A DNA stretch of 64,000 nucleotides, taken from positions 186,001-250,000 of the forward strand of contig NZ_LBIO01000037.1 of NCBI RefSeq assembly GCF_001280505.1. The letters run 5' to 3'. Positions 1 to 9,296 of this stretch are shown here, piece after piece (the stretch's first letter is position 1; the number at the start of each line of letters is the position of its first letter). The notes under the pieces were generated by a model that made no database searches, was not told the DNA's origin, and worked only from the letters and a program-made list of their open reading frames with translations. The translations under genes and the position numbers were made by a program. The stretch is from Mangrovimonas sp. TPBH4. Lineage in GTDB: Bacteria > Bacteroidota > Bacteroidia > Flavobacteriales > Flavobacteriaceae.

Positions 1-6
1 TCCAGA

Positions 7-1503
7 TTATCTATTCCTCCAAAAGAAAGGCGTTAAAAGGATAAGCACTGTAAACAGTTCTAATCTACCTAAAAGCATTAAAAAGGAAGCCCACCATTGC
101 CCTAACATTGGCAAAGCGGCATAATTGTTTACAGGACCAAATTTCCCTAGTGCAGGCCCAATATTTCCTAAACTGGAAGCCGCTAAACCAATAGACGATT
201 CAAAATCCAATTTAAACATAGAAAAGCCAAGGCCGCCAACAATAAAAGCAAGCATGTAAAGAATAAAGAAGCCCAAAATATTAAAAACAATATCCCCCTG
301 AATGGATTTGGTATTATACCTTACGGGCAATATTGCATTGGGATGCAAAGATCTTTTAAATTCCAAAAAGCCGTTTTTAATTAAAATGAGGTGCCTTACC
401 ACTTTAACACCTCCAGAAGTACTTCCTGCGGACCCTCCCAAAAACATCAGACCAAAGAAAAAAACAAGTAAAAATGGTGTCCAAAGGGTATAATCGGCAG
501 TAATAAAACCTGTAGTGGTGATCACAGTAAGAACCTGAAACAAAGCATGTCTAAATGAACTCTCGGCTCTCCCCCAAACCATGGGGTGATCAATGGAAGA
601 AATTCCCAAATCTGCCCTAAAGTAAATAATTATGGCTGCTATAATTGTGAATACAGAAATGAATTTAAAATAAAGCCGTAACTCTTCATCCCGTATCGCT
701 TTTTGTACAGTTCCTTTGAACACAAAATAACTTAAAACAAAGTTGGTTCCCGCCAAAAACATAAAAAGGATGATGATATATTGTATCAAAGGCTGGCCGT
801 TCCAATAGGCAACACTCGCATTTTTAGTCGAAAATCCCCCTGTAGACAAGGTACTCATAGAATGGTTAATCGCATCAAAAAAAGACATTCCAGCCACCTT
901 AAGAAGAATGGTTTCTGCAGCGGTATATCCAAAGTAAATTAACCATAAGCGTTTCGCAGTATCGGTAATACGAGGGTGTAATTTATCGGCACTTGGGCCA
1001 GGAGCTTCTGCAGCAAACAACTGCATACCTCCTATCCCTAAAAGAGGTAAAATGGCAACTGCCAAAACAATAATTCCCATACCACCAATCCAATGGGTAG
1101 TACTTCGCCAAAACAACACGCCTTTTGAAACAACCTCAATATCATTCAAGATTGTTGCCCCTGTAGTTGTATAACCAGACATGGTTTCAAAAAAAGCACT
1201 TGTGAAGGTAGGAATGGTATTGGTCAACAAATATGGTAAAGCTCCAGAAGCGGCCATCACAATCCAACCAAAGGTTACGACAATATACCCTTCCCGTTTC
1301 TTCATTTCCTTGCTGTGATTTTTGGTACTAACCATTAAAAAGGTCCCAACCAAAAGCACAAGGATTCCAGACATGAATATCTGTAAGGTTTCGGGTTCAC
1401 TGTACAAAGAACTTACAAGAGCTGAAATGAGCATAAACCCACCATTAAACAAAAGCAATAGCCCGAAGAAGTGAAAAATAATTTTAAAGTTAAGTTTCTT
1501 CAT
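7..1503 (-). CDS. trkH: TrkH, potassium uptake channel subunit (left-arm copy)
   Basis: This is the membrane-spanning K+-translocating subunit of a Trk/Ktr-type uptake system. The 498 residues are strongly hydrophobic and carry the four pore-loop repeats of the family: TTTGAT at about 112-117, STGGFS at 220-225, TTTGF at 329-333 and GNIGPA at 446-451. The HWIGGMG segment lies near 137-143 and the conserved GGSAGSTSGG near 356-365. The length is full for TrkH. It lies 15 bp downstream of trkA on the same strand, so the two form an operon of gating ring and channel. The stop codon is only 6 bp from the window edge, so what follows on this side is not visible. Confidence 0.96.
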   Translation of the reverse strand: MKKLNFKIIFHFFGLLLLFNGGFMLISALVSSLYSEPETLQIFMSGILVLLVGTFLMVSTKNHSKEMKKREGYIVVTFGWIVMAASGALPYLLTNTIPTFTSAFFETMSGYTTTGATILNDIEVVSKGVLFWRSTTHWIGGMGIIVLAVAILPLLGIGGMQLFAAEAPGPSADKLHPRITDTAKRLWLIYFGYTAAETILLKVAGMSFFDAINHSMSTLSTGGFSTKNASVAYWNGQPLIQYIIILFMFLAGTNFVLSYFVFKGTVQKAIRDEELRLYFKFISVFTIIAAIIIYFRADLGISSIDHPMVWGRAESSFRHALFQVLTVITTTGFITADYTLWTPFLLVFFFGLMFLGGSAGSTSGGVKVVRHLILIKNGFLEFKRSLHPNAILPVRYNTKSIQGDIVFNILGFFILYMLAFIVGGLGFSMFKLDFESSIGLAASSLGNIGPALGKFGPVNNYAALPMLGQWWASFLMLLGRLELFTVLILLTPFFWRNR

Positions 1504-1518
1504 TTTTGCAGCTATTCT

Positions 1519-2868
1519 TTAAAAGAAAAATTTCTCCACCTCCACAATAGATCTTGGTAAGCAGCATACCACTACTCGATCTCCTGCAGAAATTTTAAAG
1601 TTCCCTAAAGGAATCAAACCTTCACCATCCCGAATAACACCACCAATAATGGCCGAACGTGGAAAATCTAAATCCTTAATCAATTTATCGCATATTTTTG
1701 AGCTTTGGTTTACTACAAACTCCAACAATTCCGCATTCATATTGTTGAGTTTGGTCATGGCAACCACCTCCCCTTTTCTTATGTATCTAAAAATATTATT
1801 GGCCGCCAACAGCTTCTTATTGATCAAAGTATCAATTCCTATAGATTGTGACAACTGAAAATAGTCCATATTTTCAACCAAGGCGATTGTTTTTTTAACT
1901 CCTTTGGACTTGGCCACCAAACAGGACATGATATTGGTTTCTGAATTTCCCGTTACCGAAATAAAGGCATCTTGGCTATCAATGTTCTCCTCTTCCAAAA
2001 GTTCAACATTCCTACCATCTCCATTAATAATTAAGGCGTTTGGCAATTCATCGGCCAACTCAAAGGCTATATTTTTGTCCTTTTCAATAAGTTTTACATT
2101 GAATTTACTCGCACAGAGATCCTTTGCCGTTTTGTATCCAATTTTACTTCCCCCAAGAATCATAACATCCCTTACATCAATCTTAACTTTTCCGGAAAGC
2201 TCAAATAGTTCCTCATCTCCTCCCGTAGACGTAATAAATACCACCTTATCCCCTTCTTTGAACAATGTATCTCCTCTTGGAATGATAGTATATTGGGTTC
2301 CATAGCGCTGAATGGCTATAGGCACAAAATGGATTTCTGATAATACTTCGGCGGCTTCCTTTACCGTTTTATCAACAAAGGCGGCGTTTCTGGACAACCT
2401 TAAACTTAACATAGTTAAAGCGCCATCCTCAAATTCATAACTGTCGTTAAACGCATATTGATTGAGCAACAACCCAATTTCTGAAGCTGCAAGGTCTTCG
2501 GGCGAAATCAACTCATCTATACCAAACTTGGTAAAACCTACTTCATCCTTCTGCTCCAGAAATTCAGAATTAGCAATTCTGGCTATGGTCCGTTCTGCCC
2601 CCAATTGTTTAGCCAAAACACTGGCCGTAATATTGGTGGTCTCAGAAGAAGTTACAGCTATGAACAACTCTGCCGTTTTTATCCTGGCATCCTTTAAAAT
2701 TGCAATGGATGTAGCATCTCCCCTAATCACCCTAATATCCAAGTGGCTATTGGCATATGCCAAACTTTCTTTGTCCGTATCTATAAGGGTAATTTCTTGT
2801 GATTCGTAGGATAATAATTTTGCCAAATGAAACCCAACTTCACCTGCTCCAGCAATAATTATTTTCAT
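1519..2868 (-). CDS. trkA: TrkA, cytoplasmic NAD-binding regulator of K+ uptake (left-arm copy)
   Basis: TrkA forms the cytoplasmic RCK ring that gates TrkH in response to nucleotides. The 449-aa protein has the classic duplicated layout: a Rossmann TrkA-N domain starting with GAGEVG at 6-11 and an acidic strand end LIDTD at 28-32, a TrkA-C domain around 140-225, a second Rossmann unit with GGSKIG at 239-244 and LIEKD near 260-264, and a second TrkA-C at the end. It is the first gene of the trkA-trkH unit. A TAnnTTTG promoter element lies about 125 bp upstream on this strand, in the region shared with the divergent ubiE. Confidence 0.96.
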   Translation of the reverse strand: MKIIIAGAGEVGFHLAKLLSYESQEITLIDTDKESLAYANSHLDIRVIRGDATSIAILKDARIKTAELFIAVTSSETTNITASVLAKQLGAERTIARIANSEFLEQKDEVGFTKFGIDELISPEDLAASEIGLLLNQYAFNDSYEFEDGALTMLSLRLSRNAAFVDKTVKEAAEVLSEIHFVPIAIQRYGTQYTIIPRGDTLFKEGDKVVFITSTGGDEELFELSGKVKIDVRDVMILGGSKIGYKTAKDLCASKFNVKLIEKDKNIAFELADELPNALIINGDGRNVELLEEENIDSQDAFISVTGNSETNIMSCLVAKSKGVKKTIALVENMDYFQLSQSIGIDTLINKKLLAANNIFRYIRKGEVVAMTKLNNMNAELLEFVVNQSSKICDKLIKDLDFPRSAIIGGVIRDGEGLIPLGNFKISAGDRVVVCCLPRSIVEVEKFFF

Positions 2869-2994
2869 CTGTTTACTTTTAGTTGTTCAATATAGCTTGA
2901 GATCCTTGCAAGAATGCTCATAACATTTAAAAATGATCCATTGGTTGTTAATTTGCTCCCTTAGGGGAACTTAAAAGCATTCAAAAAAGCAAAA

Positions 2995-3002
2995 CAAATA
3001 TA
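2995..3002 (-). promoter_or_regulatory. Candidate -7 promoter element of trkA-trkH
   Basis: Read on the minus strand this is TATATTTG, matching the Bacteroidota -7 consensus TAnnTTTG, about 125 bp before the trkA start. No convincing TTG -33 element is visible. The mirror copy is at 43879-43886 (+). Confidence 0.5.
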
Positions 3003-3163
3003 GCATAATTTTATATTCGAAGCCTTTTTAAGAAGGTATTGAACCTTAAACACATGTTACAGAAGCCATTCTATCCTATAACTAATTCACATCAACATAT
3101 TTAAAACTTTCAAGTCCATCTATTTTTAAGTTGGCTAAGGCCCTTTTGCCATGAAAATTTATG

Positions 3164-3171
3164 TAGTTTTG
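3164..3171 (+). promoter_or_regulatory. Candidate -7 promoter element of ubiE
   Basis: TAGTTTTG fits TAnnTTTG and ends 16 bp before the ATG, implying a very short leader. A TTTG at 3145-3148 lies somewhat closer than the usual -33 spacing. The mirror copy is at 43710-43717 (-). Confidence 0.5.
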
Positions 3172-3187
3172 CCAAAAATAAGATTGA

Positions 3188-3919
3188 ATGTCCACAAAAG
3201 TGAAGCCATATAAAGACAGTGACCTGAACAAAAAGCAGCAGGTAACTAAAATGTTTGATACGATTTCTAAAGAATATGACGGACTTAACCGTGTGATTTC
3301 CTTTGGTATTGATATAAAATGGCGAAATAAAGTTGTAGATATTGTTACCAAAAAGCAGCCTACTAAAGTTTTGGACATTGCAACAGGTACTGGAGATTTA
3401 GCAATTACACTGACTAAATCTGGCGCCAAGGAAATTATTGGATTGGATATAAGCGACGGTATGCTTGAGGTGGGGCGCAAAAAAGTGGCCGCCAAAAATT
3501 TGGACGATACCATTTCAATGGTGCTTGGTGATTCTGAAAGTCTGCCTTTCCAAGACAATACATTTGACGCCATAACCGTAGCTTTCGGGGTTCGCAATTT
3601 TGAAAACTTGGAACAAGGCCTTTCTGAAATTTTGAGAGTCCTTAAGCCCAATGGCGTTTTTGTGATTTTGGAGACTTCCGTTCCTACCAAAACACCTTTT
3701 AAACAAGGCTATAAATTTTATACCAAATATATCTTACCAACTATTGGCAGGGTCTTTTCAAAAGACCAATCGGCGTATGCCTATTTAAGCGAATCTGCCT
3801 CGGTTTTTCCTTACGGGGAAGCCTTAAACAATATTTTGCGTAAAATTGGGTTTATAGATGTCAGTAACAAACCCCAAACATTTGGGGCGGCTACCATTTA
3901 TACCGCTTCCAAAAAGTAA
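3188..3919 (+). CDS. ubiE: Demethylmenaquinone methyltransferase UbiE/MenG (left-arm copy)
   Basis: It catalyses the SAM-dependent C-methylation of demethylmenaquinone, the last step of menaquinone synthesis. The 243-aa protein has SAM motif I DIATGTGD at 63-70, the acidic GLDIS strand near 84-88, and the UbiE signature region with FGVRNFEN near 133-140. Bacteroidota respire with menaquinone, so the MenG activity is the relevant one. Start at 3188 is supported by family alignment (an N-terminal stretch ending in QQVTKMFD) and the promoter-like element just upstream. porT follows after a 42-bp gap on the same strand, an order I recall from Flavobacterium. Confidence 0.96.
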   Translation: MSTKVKPYKDSDLNKKQQVTKMFDTISKEYDGLNRVISFGIDIKWRNKVVDIVTKKQPTKVLDIATGTGDLAITLTKSGAKEIIGLDISDGMLEVGRKKVAAKNLDDTISMVLGDSESLPFQDNTFDAITVAFGVRNFENLEQGLSEILRVLKPNGVFVILETSVPTKTPFKQGYKFYTKYILPTIGRVFSKDQSAYAYLSESASVFPYGEALNNILRKIGFIDVSNKPQTFGAATIYTASKK

Positions 3920-3961
3920 TGTTACACCTTTTGAACCCTTTGATTGTAAATTAAATCTTCA

Positions 3962-4675
3962 ATGAAAAAAGTAGTTTTTATTCTCTCTTTGTTCCTGTTA
4001 AGCCAAGCGGCGTCTGCCCAATTATTCACAAAGGAAAAAATAAAGAACAATGAAAATTTTGACAAGCAGCGCCTTAGCTGGGGGTTCTTTTTGGGGTTCA
4101 ACAGTTACGATTATCAATTTAACTACGAGGAAGATTTAAAGGATATATTAGTAGACAATACCGTGGGGTTTAATGTAGGTTTGATCTCAGATTTGCGCCT
4201 TGCCGAATATTTAAACCTGCGTTTTGAGCCAGGATTGTACATTACACAACGTAATCTACAATATGACCCGAGTTATTTCCAAGGGATGGATTACAATGAT
4301 TCGGATTTGCTTCGCGAAGTAAAATCCACCTATGTGCACTTTCCTTTGCTACTCAAATTTTCCACCAAACGTATCAATAACTTTAAACCTTTTATCGTTG
4401 GTGGTTTCTCTACGGCCATTAACCTTTCCAGTAATCAGGAAAACCCAGACGACAACTCTGTTGGGGAATTTAGATCGGAACGAAACATGTTCTTTTACGA
4501 ACTAGGGTTTGGAGTGGATTTTTACCTTTATTGGTTTAAGTTCACGCCGTCTATTAGAGGTGTATTTGCCCTCAACAACGAAATCATTCAGGATAGAGAC
4601 CCTAACAGCCCTTGGACAGGGAATGTACACACCATGAAAACCAGAGGGGTGTTTGTTAATTTCACATTTCAATAG
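3962..4675 (+). CDS. porT: PorT, outer-membrane barrel of the type IX secretion system (left-arm copy)
   Basis: PorT is an outer-membrane beta-barrel needed for T9SS function (gliding and secretion in Flavobacterium, gingipain export in Porphyromonas). The 237-aa protein has a Sec signal peptide ending near SAQ at 18-20, then alternating polar/aromatic strands, with stretches such as SWGFFLGFNSYDYQF and YLNLRFEPGLYITQRN typical of PorT, and ends in an aromatic-rich strand (VFVNFTFQ). Position directly downstream of ubiE supports the assignment over a generic PorT-fold barrel. It is convergent with the RNA methyltransferase gene, only 13 bp away. Confidence 0.88.
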   Translation: MKKVVFILSLFLLSQAASAQLFTKEKIKNNENFDKQRLSWGFFLGFNSYDYQFNYEEDLKDILVDNTVGFNVGLISDLRLAEYLNLRFEPGLYITQRNLQYDPSYFQGMDYNDSDLLREVKSTYVHFPLLLKFSTKRINNFKPFIVGGFSTAINLSSNQENPDDNSVGEFRSERNMFFYELGFGVDFYLYWFKFTPSIRGVFALNNEIIQDRDPNSPWTGNVHTMKTRGVFVNFTFQ

Positions 4676-4688
4676 AAAAGTAAACTCT

Positions 4689-5417
4689 TTAATGTTTTCC
4701 TCTTCTAAATTCGCTTAGGAAGATAGCGGTTGCCGTAGCCACATTTAAGCTTTCGGTAGCTTGCAAATTACCATAGCGCGGAATACTGATTTTGGTTTGG
4801 ACAATTTGCTCAACTTCAGAAGAAATGCCGTTAGCCTCATTTCCCATTACCAAAACGCCTTTGTTTGGCAAGTTTTGCTCATAAACACTATCGCCATCCA
4901 TAAAGGTCCCAAACATTTCTGTTTGTATGTTTTTCAAAAAAGAAGGTAAATCCAAATACGTAATGTTCACCCTGGTCAAAGAACCCATAGTAGCCTGTAC
5001 CACCTTGGAATTGTAACAGTCTACCGTAGCCGAACTACACACCAAATCGCGAATGCCAAACCAATCGCATAAGCGAATGATCGTGCCAAGATTCCCCGGA
5101 TCCCTCAAATCATCAAGTGCTACAATTAAACCTTCCTCCTTAACGGATTGAGACTCTGGAATTTTAAATAAAGCCAAGGCCGTGTTAGGCGTTTTTAACC
5201 CACTAATTTTTTTCAATTCTTGTTCGGAAATAGATACTACCTGCTCCGAAGCAATACCAAAACCTGTTCCCGTAGTATACAACTTAAAGAGTTGGAAACG
5301 GGAATTTAAAAACTCTCCAATCCCTTTGATCCCCTCTACCACAAACAAACCTTCCTTAGTGCGGTTCTTTTTTTGTGCTAAACTTGTAATTAATTTTATT
5401 TGGTTCTTTGTTAACAT
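4689..5417 (-). CDS. SpoU/TrmH-family RNA 2'-O-methyltransferase (left-arm copy)
   Basis: This is a knotted (SPOUT) SAM-dependent methyltransferase that methylates a ribose 2'-OH in rRNA or tRNA; the target base cannot be read from sequence. The three family motifs are present: DPGNLGTIIR near 105-114, VMGNEANGIS near 190-199, and the C-terminal SIPRYG...SLNVATA near 209-227. An N-terminal substrate-binding domain occupies about 1-90. I chose the internal ATG at 5417 (protein begins MLTKNQIKL, 242 aa) because homologues start there; an in-frame ATG at 5459 would add 14 non-conserved residues. It is divergent from tamL. Confidence 0.92.
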   Translation of the reverse strand: MLTKNQIKLITSLAQKKNRTKEGLFVVEGIKGIGEFLNSRFQLFKLYTTGTGFGIASEQVVSISEQELKKISGLKTPNTALALFKIPESQSVKEEGLIVALDDLRDPGNLGTIIRLCDWFGIRDLVCSSATVDCYNSKVVQATMGSLTRVNITYLDLPSFLKNIQTEMFGTFMDGDSVYEQNLPNKGVLVMGNEANGISSEVEQIVQTKISIPRYGNLQATESLNVATATAIFLSEFRRGKH

Positions 5418-5508
5418 TAAAATGTCTTTACTTTTGTTATCGTTGTAACTACCGTACAAAGTAATGCTTTTTTGGAGTAATTTTTGATATGCTACTACAA
5501 CAATGCCA

Positions 5509-5516
5509 TAAATTTG
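5509..5516 (+). promoter_or_regulatory. Promoter element of tamL
   Basis: TAAATTTG matches TAnnTTTG, with a TTTG at 5483-5486 about 22 bp upstream as a -33 element. It lies only 20 bp before the ATG, so the leader would be very short. The mirror copy is at 41365-41372 (-). Confidence 0.6.
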
Positions 5517-5535
5517 ACCTTATTACTATTTCTGT

Positions 5536-8061
5536 TTGAAGCAAACTTTTAAATATATATTGGTTTTCTTTTCCATCGCTTACCTACTAACATCCTGTAA
5601 TGTGATGAAGCGTGTTGGCGAGGATCAATATCTTCTTTCAGGAAATACCACGATGGTAAATGGCAAAAAGGTAAACACCGAGGCCATAAACAACTCCTAC
5701 TACCAAAAACCCAACGGAAAACTTTTAGGCTACCCTTTGCGCTTGCAAATTTATAATTTGGCAAGGCCAAACTTGGATTCTATTCTAAAGGACAAAATCT
5801 ATAACAATCCCAAAAAGCTAGCCTGGAAAACCAGATTGCTTTCCAGAAAACAGTTGGACAAAGATGTGCAATCCCGATTAGCTTTTAATGCATGGCTAAA
5901 GAAAACAGGTGAAGCGCCCGTAATTGTAGATATACCCAAAACCGAAAAAACGACAACCAACCTAAGCCGTTATTTTATTAGTAACGGATGGTTTGATGTG
6001 CAGACATCCTACAGCATTTCAGAAGCAAAAAACAGACGTGCAAGTGTGACCTATTTTGTTGAAACAGGACAGCCGTATATTCTAGATAGCATTTCAGAAA
6101 AAATTGCCTCGCCCGTTGTAGATTCCTTATATCAAAACCTAAAAAAGGAATCGCTGATAAAGTCTAGCCAACAGTACAAAGAAACCAATTTCACCAAAGA
6201 AAGAGAACGACTAACCACTGCCTTTAGAAATTCTGGGCTCTTTCATTTTGGTCAGGATTACATCTCTTTTGACATCGATACCATTGGTTCCACAAAAAAA
6301 GTTTTCACGGACCTCATCATAAAAAATAGAAGTATTAGATATGAAGATTCCATTTCTAGAGTTCCGTTTAAAATCTATAGAATAAAGGAGGTCAATATTT
6401 ATACGGATCACACCTATGAAAACAAGGAAACCGCCACATTGGATTCAGTTGAATACAAAGGCTATAAATTGTACAGCTACGGTAAATTGAGGTACAGGCC
6501 TAGAGCCCTAACAGATGCTATTTTCATTTCAAAGGGTGAGCTTTTTAGAGATTTGGACAGAACACGAACCTACCGATATTTAACGGATTTACAAGTATTT
6601 CGATATCCTAATATTGAATACGTTGAAAACCCTCAAGACACCACTCTTACCGCCAATATTTATTTATCTCCAAAGAAAAAATATGACCTTTGGTATGACT
6701 TTAATATCAGCCAAAGTAATATCCAAACCATTGGCTTATCATTTACTGGAGGATTGGTTATTAGAAATGTATTTCGAGGAGCAGAAAGGCTAGAGGTTTC
6801 AGCCTTAGGATCTATAGGCTCCTCCAAAGACGCCTCTGTTTCACAGGATCAATTTTTTGACATTAATGAAGCGGGCGGAAATATCAAACTCGTTATTCCA
6901 CGTATATTTTTCCCAATCAGAACCAATAAAATCATTCCAAAATACATGTCGCCAAGCACCCGTATTTCGGTAGGAGCCACTACCCAAAGAAATATTGGTT
7001 TGGACAAACAAACCCTGAATGGCGCCTTAAATTACCAATGGAATCCTTCTAAAAGAACTACCAACAGCCTGGATTTCTTCAATCTGCAATTTGTAAAAAA
7101 CCTTAATCCTAACAATTACTTTGGAGTTTATCAAAACTCCTATAACACCCTTAACGATATTGCCGGAAGCATCGATTACAATAACGGTGAAGATTTGAAT
7201 TATCCCGACCAGACAGATCAGTTCATCAATGATGTTTTAAGCGGCAACACCTCCTTGACACCTAGTGACGATGATTTTGAAACCGTTTCTGCCATTAATG
7301 AGCGTAAAGACCGTTTGACCGAAAACAACTTAATATTGGCATCCAATTTCAGCTATATTTTGGATAAAAAGGAAAGCTTCTTTGACAATGATTTTTCCAT
7401 TTTCCGCTTTAAGTTTGAACTTGCAGGCCCGCTCCTTAATACATTCTCTAAATGGACTGGTTCTGAAAAAAATGCAAATGATCAATACGAAATATTTGGA
7501 GTAGCCTTCTCGCAGTACGTCAAAGGAGAACTCGATTACGTGAAATATTGGGACATAGGCAAAAAGAACATTGTGGCTGTACGCAGTTATTTAGGCATGG
7601 CCATTCCCTATGGCAACTCCAACAGCATTCCTTTCTCCAAGAGTTTCTTTGCCGGAGGTCCTAACGATATTAGAGCGTGGACAGCCTACAACTTGGGGCC
7701 TGGAAGCTCACAGTCCATCAACGAATTCAACGAAGCCAACATGAAAATAACCCTGAGCCTCGAAGAGCGTTTCAATGTTTTGGGGAACCTCAACGGTGCC
7801 GTATTCGTTGACGCAGGAAATATTTGGAACATTGCCGACAACGTGAATGATGAAAAAGCTACATTTAGCGGGTTTGATTCCCTAAAGGACATTGCCGTAG
7901 GTACTGGCTTTGGTTTGCGCTACGACTTTAAATTTTTCGTCCTCAGGGGAGATATAGGATTTAAAACCTATGACCCTTCCTACGATTTAGGCGAGCGTTG
8001 GTTCAAAGACTACAATTTTGGAAATGCAGTTTATAACATAGGTATCAACTACCCTTTCTAA
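5536..8061 (+). CDS. tamL: TamL, lipoprotein Omp85/TamA-family outer-membrane protein (left-arm copy)
   Basis: TamL is the Bacteroidota TamA-like Omp85 protein and is thought to work with TamB in outer-membrane biogenesis. The 841-aa protein starts with a lipoprotein signal peptide and lipobox LLTSC (Cys21), a hallmark of TamL versus plain TamA/BamA. POTRA-like repeats follow over roughly 110-400 (for example IKEVNIYTDHTY and a TRTYRYLTDLQVFRYPNIEY segment), then a 16-strand barrel domain with the Omp85 stretch FFAGGPNDIRAWTAYNLGPG near 707-726. It ends in phenylalanine (INYPF), as expected for a BAM substrate. No terminator is obvious before fbaA. Confidence 0.9.
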   Translation: MKQTFKYILVFFSIAYLLTSCNVMKRVGEDQYLLSGNTTMVNGKKVNTEAINNSYYQKPNGKLLGYPLRLQIYNLARPNLDSILKDKIYNNPKKLAWKTRLLSRKQLDKDVQSRLAFNAWLKKTGEAPVIVDIPKTEKTTTNLSRYFISNGWFDVQTSYSISEAKNRRASVTYFVETGQPYILDSISEKIASPVVDSLYQNLKKESLIKSSQQYKETNFTKERERLTTAFRNSGLFHFGQDYISFDIDTIGSTKKVFTDLIIKNRSIRYEDSISRVPFKIYRIKEVNIYTDHTYENKETATLDSVEYKGYKLYSYGKLRYRPRALTDAIFISKGELFRDLDRTRTYRYLTDLQVFRYPNIEYVENPQDTTLTANIYLSPKKKYDLWYDFNISQSNIQTIGLSFTGGLVIRNVFRGAERLEVSALGSIGSSKDASVSQDQFFDINEAGGNIKLVIPRIFFPIRTNKIIPKYMSPSTRISVGATTQRNIGLDKQTLNGALNYQWNPSKRTTNSLDFFNLQFVKNLNPNNYFGVYQNSYNTLNDIAGSIDYNNGEDLNYPDQTDQFINDVLSGNTSLTPSDDDFETVSAINERKDRLTENNLILASNFSYILDKKESFFDNDFSIFRFKFELAGPLLNTFSKWTGSEKNANDQYEIFGVAFSQYVKGELDYVKYWDIGKKNIVAVRSYLGMAIPYGNSNSIPFSKSFFAGGPNDIRAWTAYNLGPGSSQSINEFNEANMKITLSLEERFNVLGNLNGAVFVDAGNIWNIADNVNDEKATFSGFDSLKDIAVGTGFGLRYDFKFFVLRGDIGFKTYDPSYDLGERWFKDYNFGNAVYNIGINYPF

Positions 8062-8152
8062 TTCCTTTTTTTCACTTTCATTTCGATAACGTTATAGTGC
8101 AATTTTGATGTAACAATGCTCAATTTCAGTCCAAGATGTGCAAAAAATTGAT

Positions 8153-8160
8153 TACTTTTG
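8153..8160 (+). promoter_or_regulatory. Candidate -7 promoter element of fbaA
   Basis: TACTTTTG fits TAnnTTTG and ends 32 bp before the fbaA start. No well-spaced TTG is seen. The mirror copy is at 38721-38728 (-). Confidence 0.5.
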
Positions 8161-8192
8161 AACTTACTATTTCAATATAAAATACACTAAAA

Positions 8193-9260
8193 ATGAGTCA
8201 CAATATCAAAGCAGGAGTTGCTACAGGAAAAGAAGTTCAGGAAATTTTCAAACTTGCAAAAGAAAAAGGATTTGCCCTTCCGGCAGTAAACGTTATTGGT
8301 TCCAACACTATCAATGGTGTTTTAGAAACAGCGGCAGCACTTAATGCCCCTGTAATTATCCAATTCTCAAACGGAGGTGCGCAATTTAACGCTGGTAAAG
8401 GATTGAGCAATGAAGGTCAAAAAGCAGCCATTGCAGGATCTATTGCAGGTGCCAAGCACGTTCACGAAATGGCCGTAGCCTATGGAGTTCCGGTAATTTT
8501 ACATACAGACCACTGTGCAAAAAAATTGTTGCCTTGGATTGACGGCTTGTTGGATGCCAGTGAAAAGCATTTTGCCGAAACAGGAAGACCACTTTATAGC
8601 TCTCACATGATTGATTTAAGTGAAGAGCCTCTTGAGGAAAACATCGAAATTTGTAAAACATACCTTGAGCGCATGAGCAAGATGGGAATGACCTTGGAAA
8701 TTGAGTTGGGAATCACTGGAGGTGAAGAAGACGGAGTTGACAATACAGATGTAGACGATTCTAAACTATACACCCAACCAGAAGAAGTTGCTTACGCATA
8801 TGAAGAATTGAGCAAAGTGAGTGACCAATTTACCATTGCAGCTGCCTTTGGTAACGTACACGGTGTTTACAAGCCAGGCAACGTAAAATTGACTCCAAAA
8901 ATCCTTAAAAACTCTCAAGAGTATATTTCTGAAAAATACAATGTACCTCACAACCATATCGATTTTGTATTCCACGGTGGTTCAGGTTCTACTGTTGAAG
9001 AAATTAGAGAAGCCATTGGATATGGTGTAATCAAAATGAACATCGATACCGATATGCAATATGCATTTATGAGCGGAATCCGTGATTATATGGCCGATAA
9101 CAAAGACTATTTACAAGCCCAAATTGGTAACCCAGAAGGAGATGATGTACCAAATAAAAAATTCTACGACCCTAGAGTTTGGTTGCGTGCAGGAGAAAAT
9201 ACATTTGTTGAAAGATTAAAAAAGGCATTTGAAGACCTTAATAATGTAAATACTTTATAA
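8193..9260 (+). CDS. fbaA: Class II fructose-bisphosphate aldolase (left-arm copy)
   Basis: It catalyses the Zn2+-dependent cleavage and synthesis of fructose 1,6-bisphosphate in glycolysis and gluconeogenesis. The 355-aa length fits class IIA (FbaA) enzymes. Metal and substrate motifs are visible: HTDHCAKK near 105-112, the GITGGEEDGVDN loop near 175-186, AAAFGNVHGVYKPGN near 220-234, FHGGSGST near 263-270 and NIDTDMQYAF near 287-296. accD follows 36 bp downstream on the same strand without an intervening terminator, so the two may be cotranscribed. Confidence 0.97.
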   Translation: MSHNIKAGVATGKEVQEIFKLAKEKGFALPAVNVIGSNTINGVLETAAALNAPVIIQFSNGGAQFNAGKGLSNEGQKAAIAGSIAGAKHVHEMAVAYGVPVILHTDHCAKKLLPWIDGLLDASEKHFAETGRPLYSSHMIDLSEEPLEENIEICKTYLERMSKMGMTLEIELGITGGEEDGVDNTDVDDSKLYTQPEEVAYAYEELSKVSDQFTIAAAFGNVHGVYKPGNVKLTPKILKNSQEYISEKYNVPHNHIDFVFHGGSGSTVEEIREAIGYGVIKMNIDTDMQYAFMSGIRDYMADNKDYLQAQIGNPEGDDVPNKKFYDPRVWLRAGENTFVERLKKAFEDLNNVNTL

Positions 9261-9296
9261 ATTTGCACCCGAAATAATTAACTAAAATTAGTTTTA

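Larger units (their letters stand above)
2869..3187. other. Divergent intergenic region trkA / ubiE (mirror 43694-44012)
   Basis: This 319-bp stretch separates the divergent trkA and ubiE genes. It holds a promoter-like element for each direction (2995-3002 minus, 3164-3171 plus). Open frames reaching into it are shadows of ubiE. I see no RNA gene, repeat or strong hairpin here. Confidence 0.7.

Noticed and set aside
3082-3690. A 202-aa open frame on the minus strand over ubiE
   Set aside because: It is antisense to the well-supported ubiE gene, has the serine- and leucine-rich composition of a shadow frame and matches no family. The same holds for its mirror at 43191-43799.
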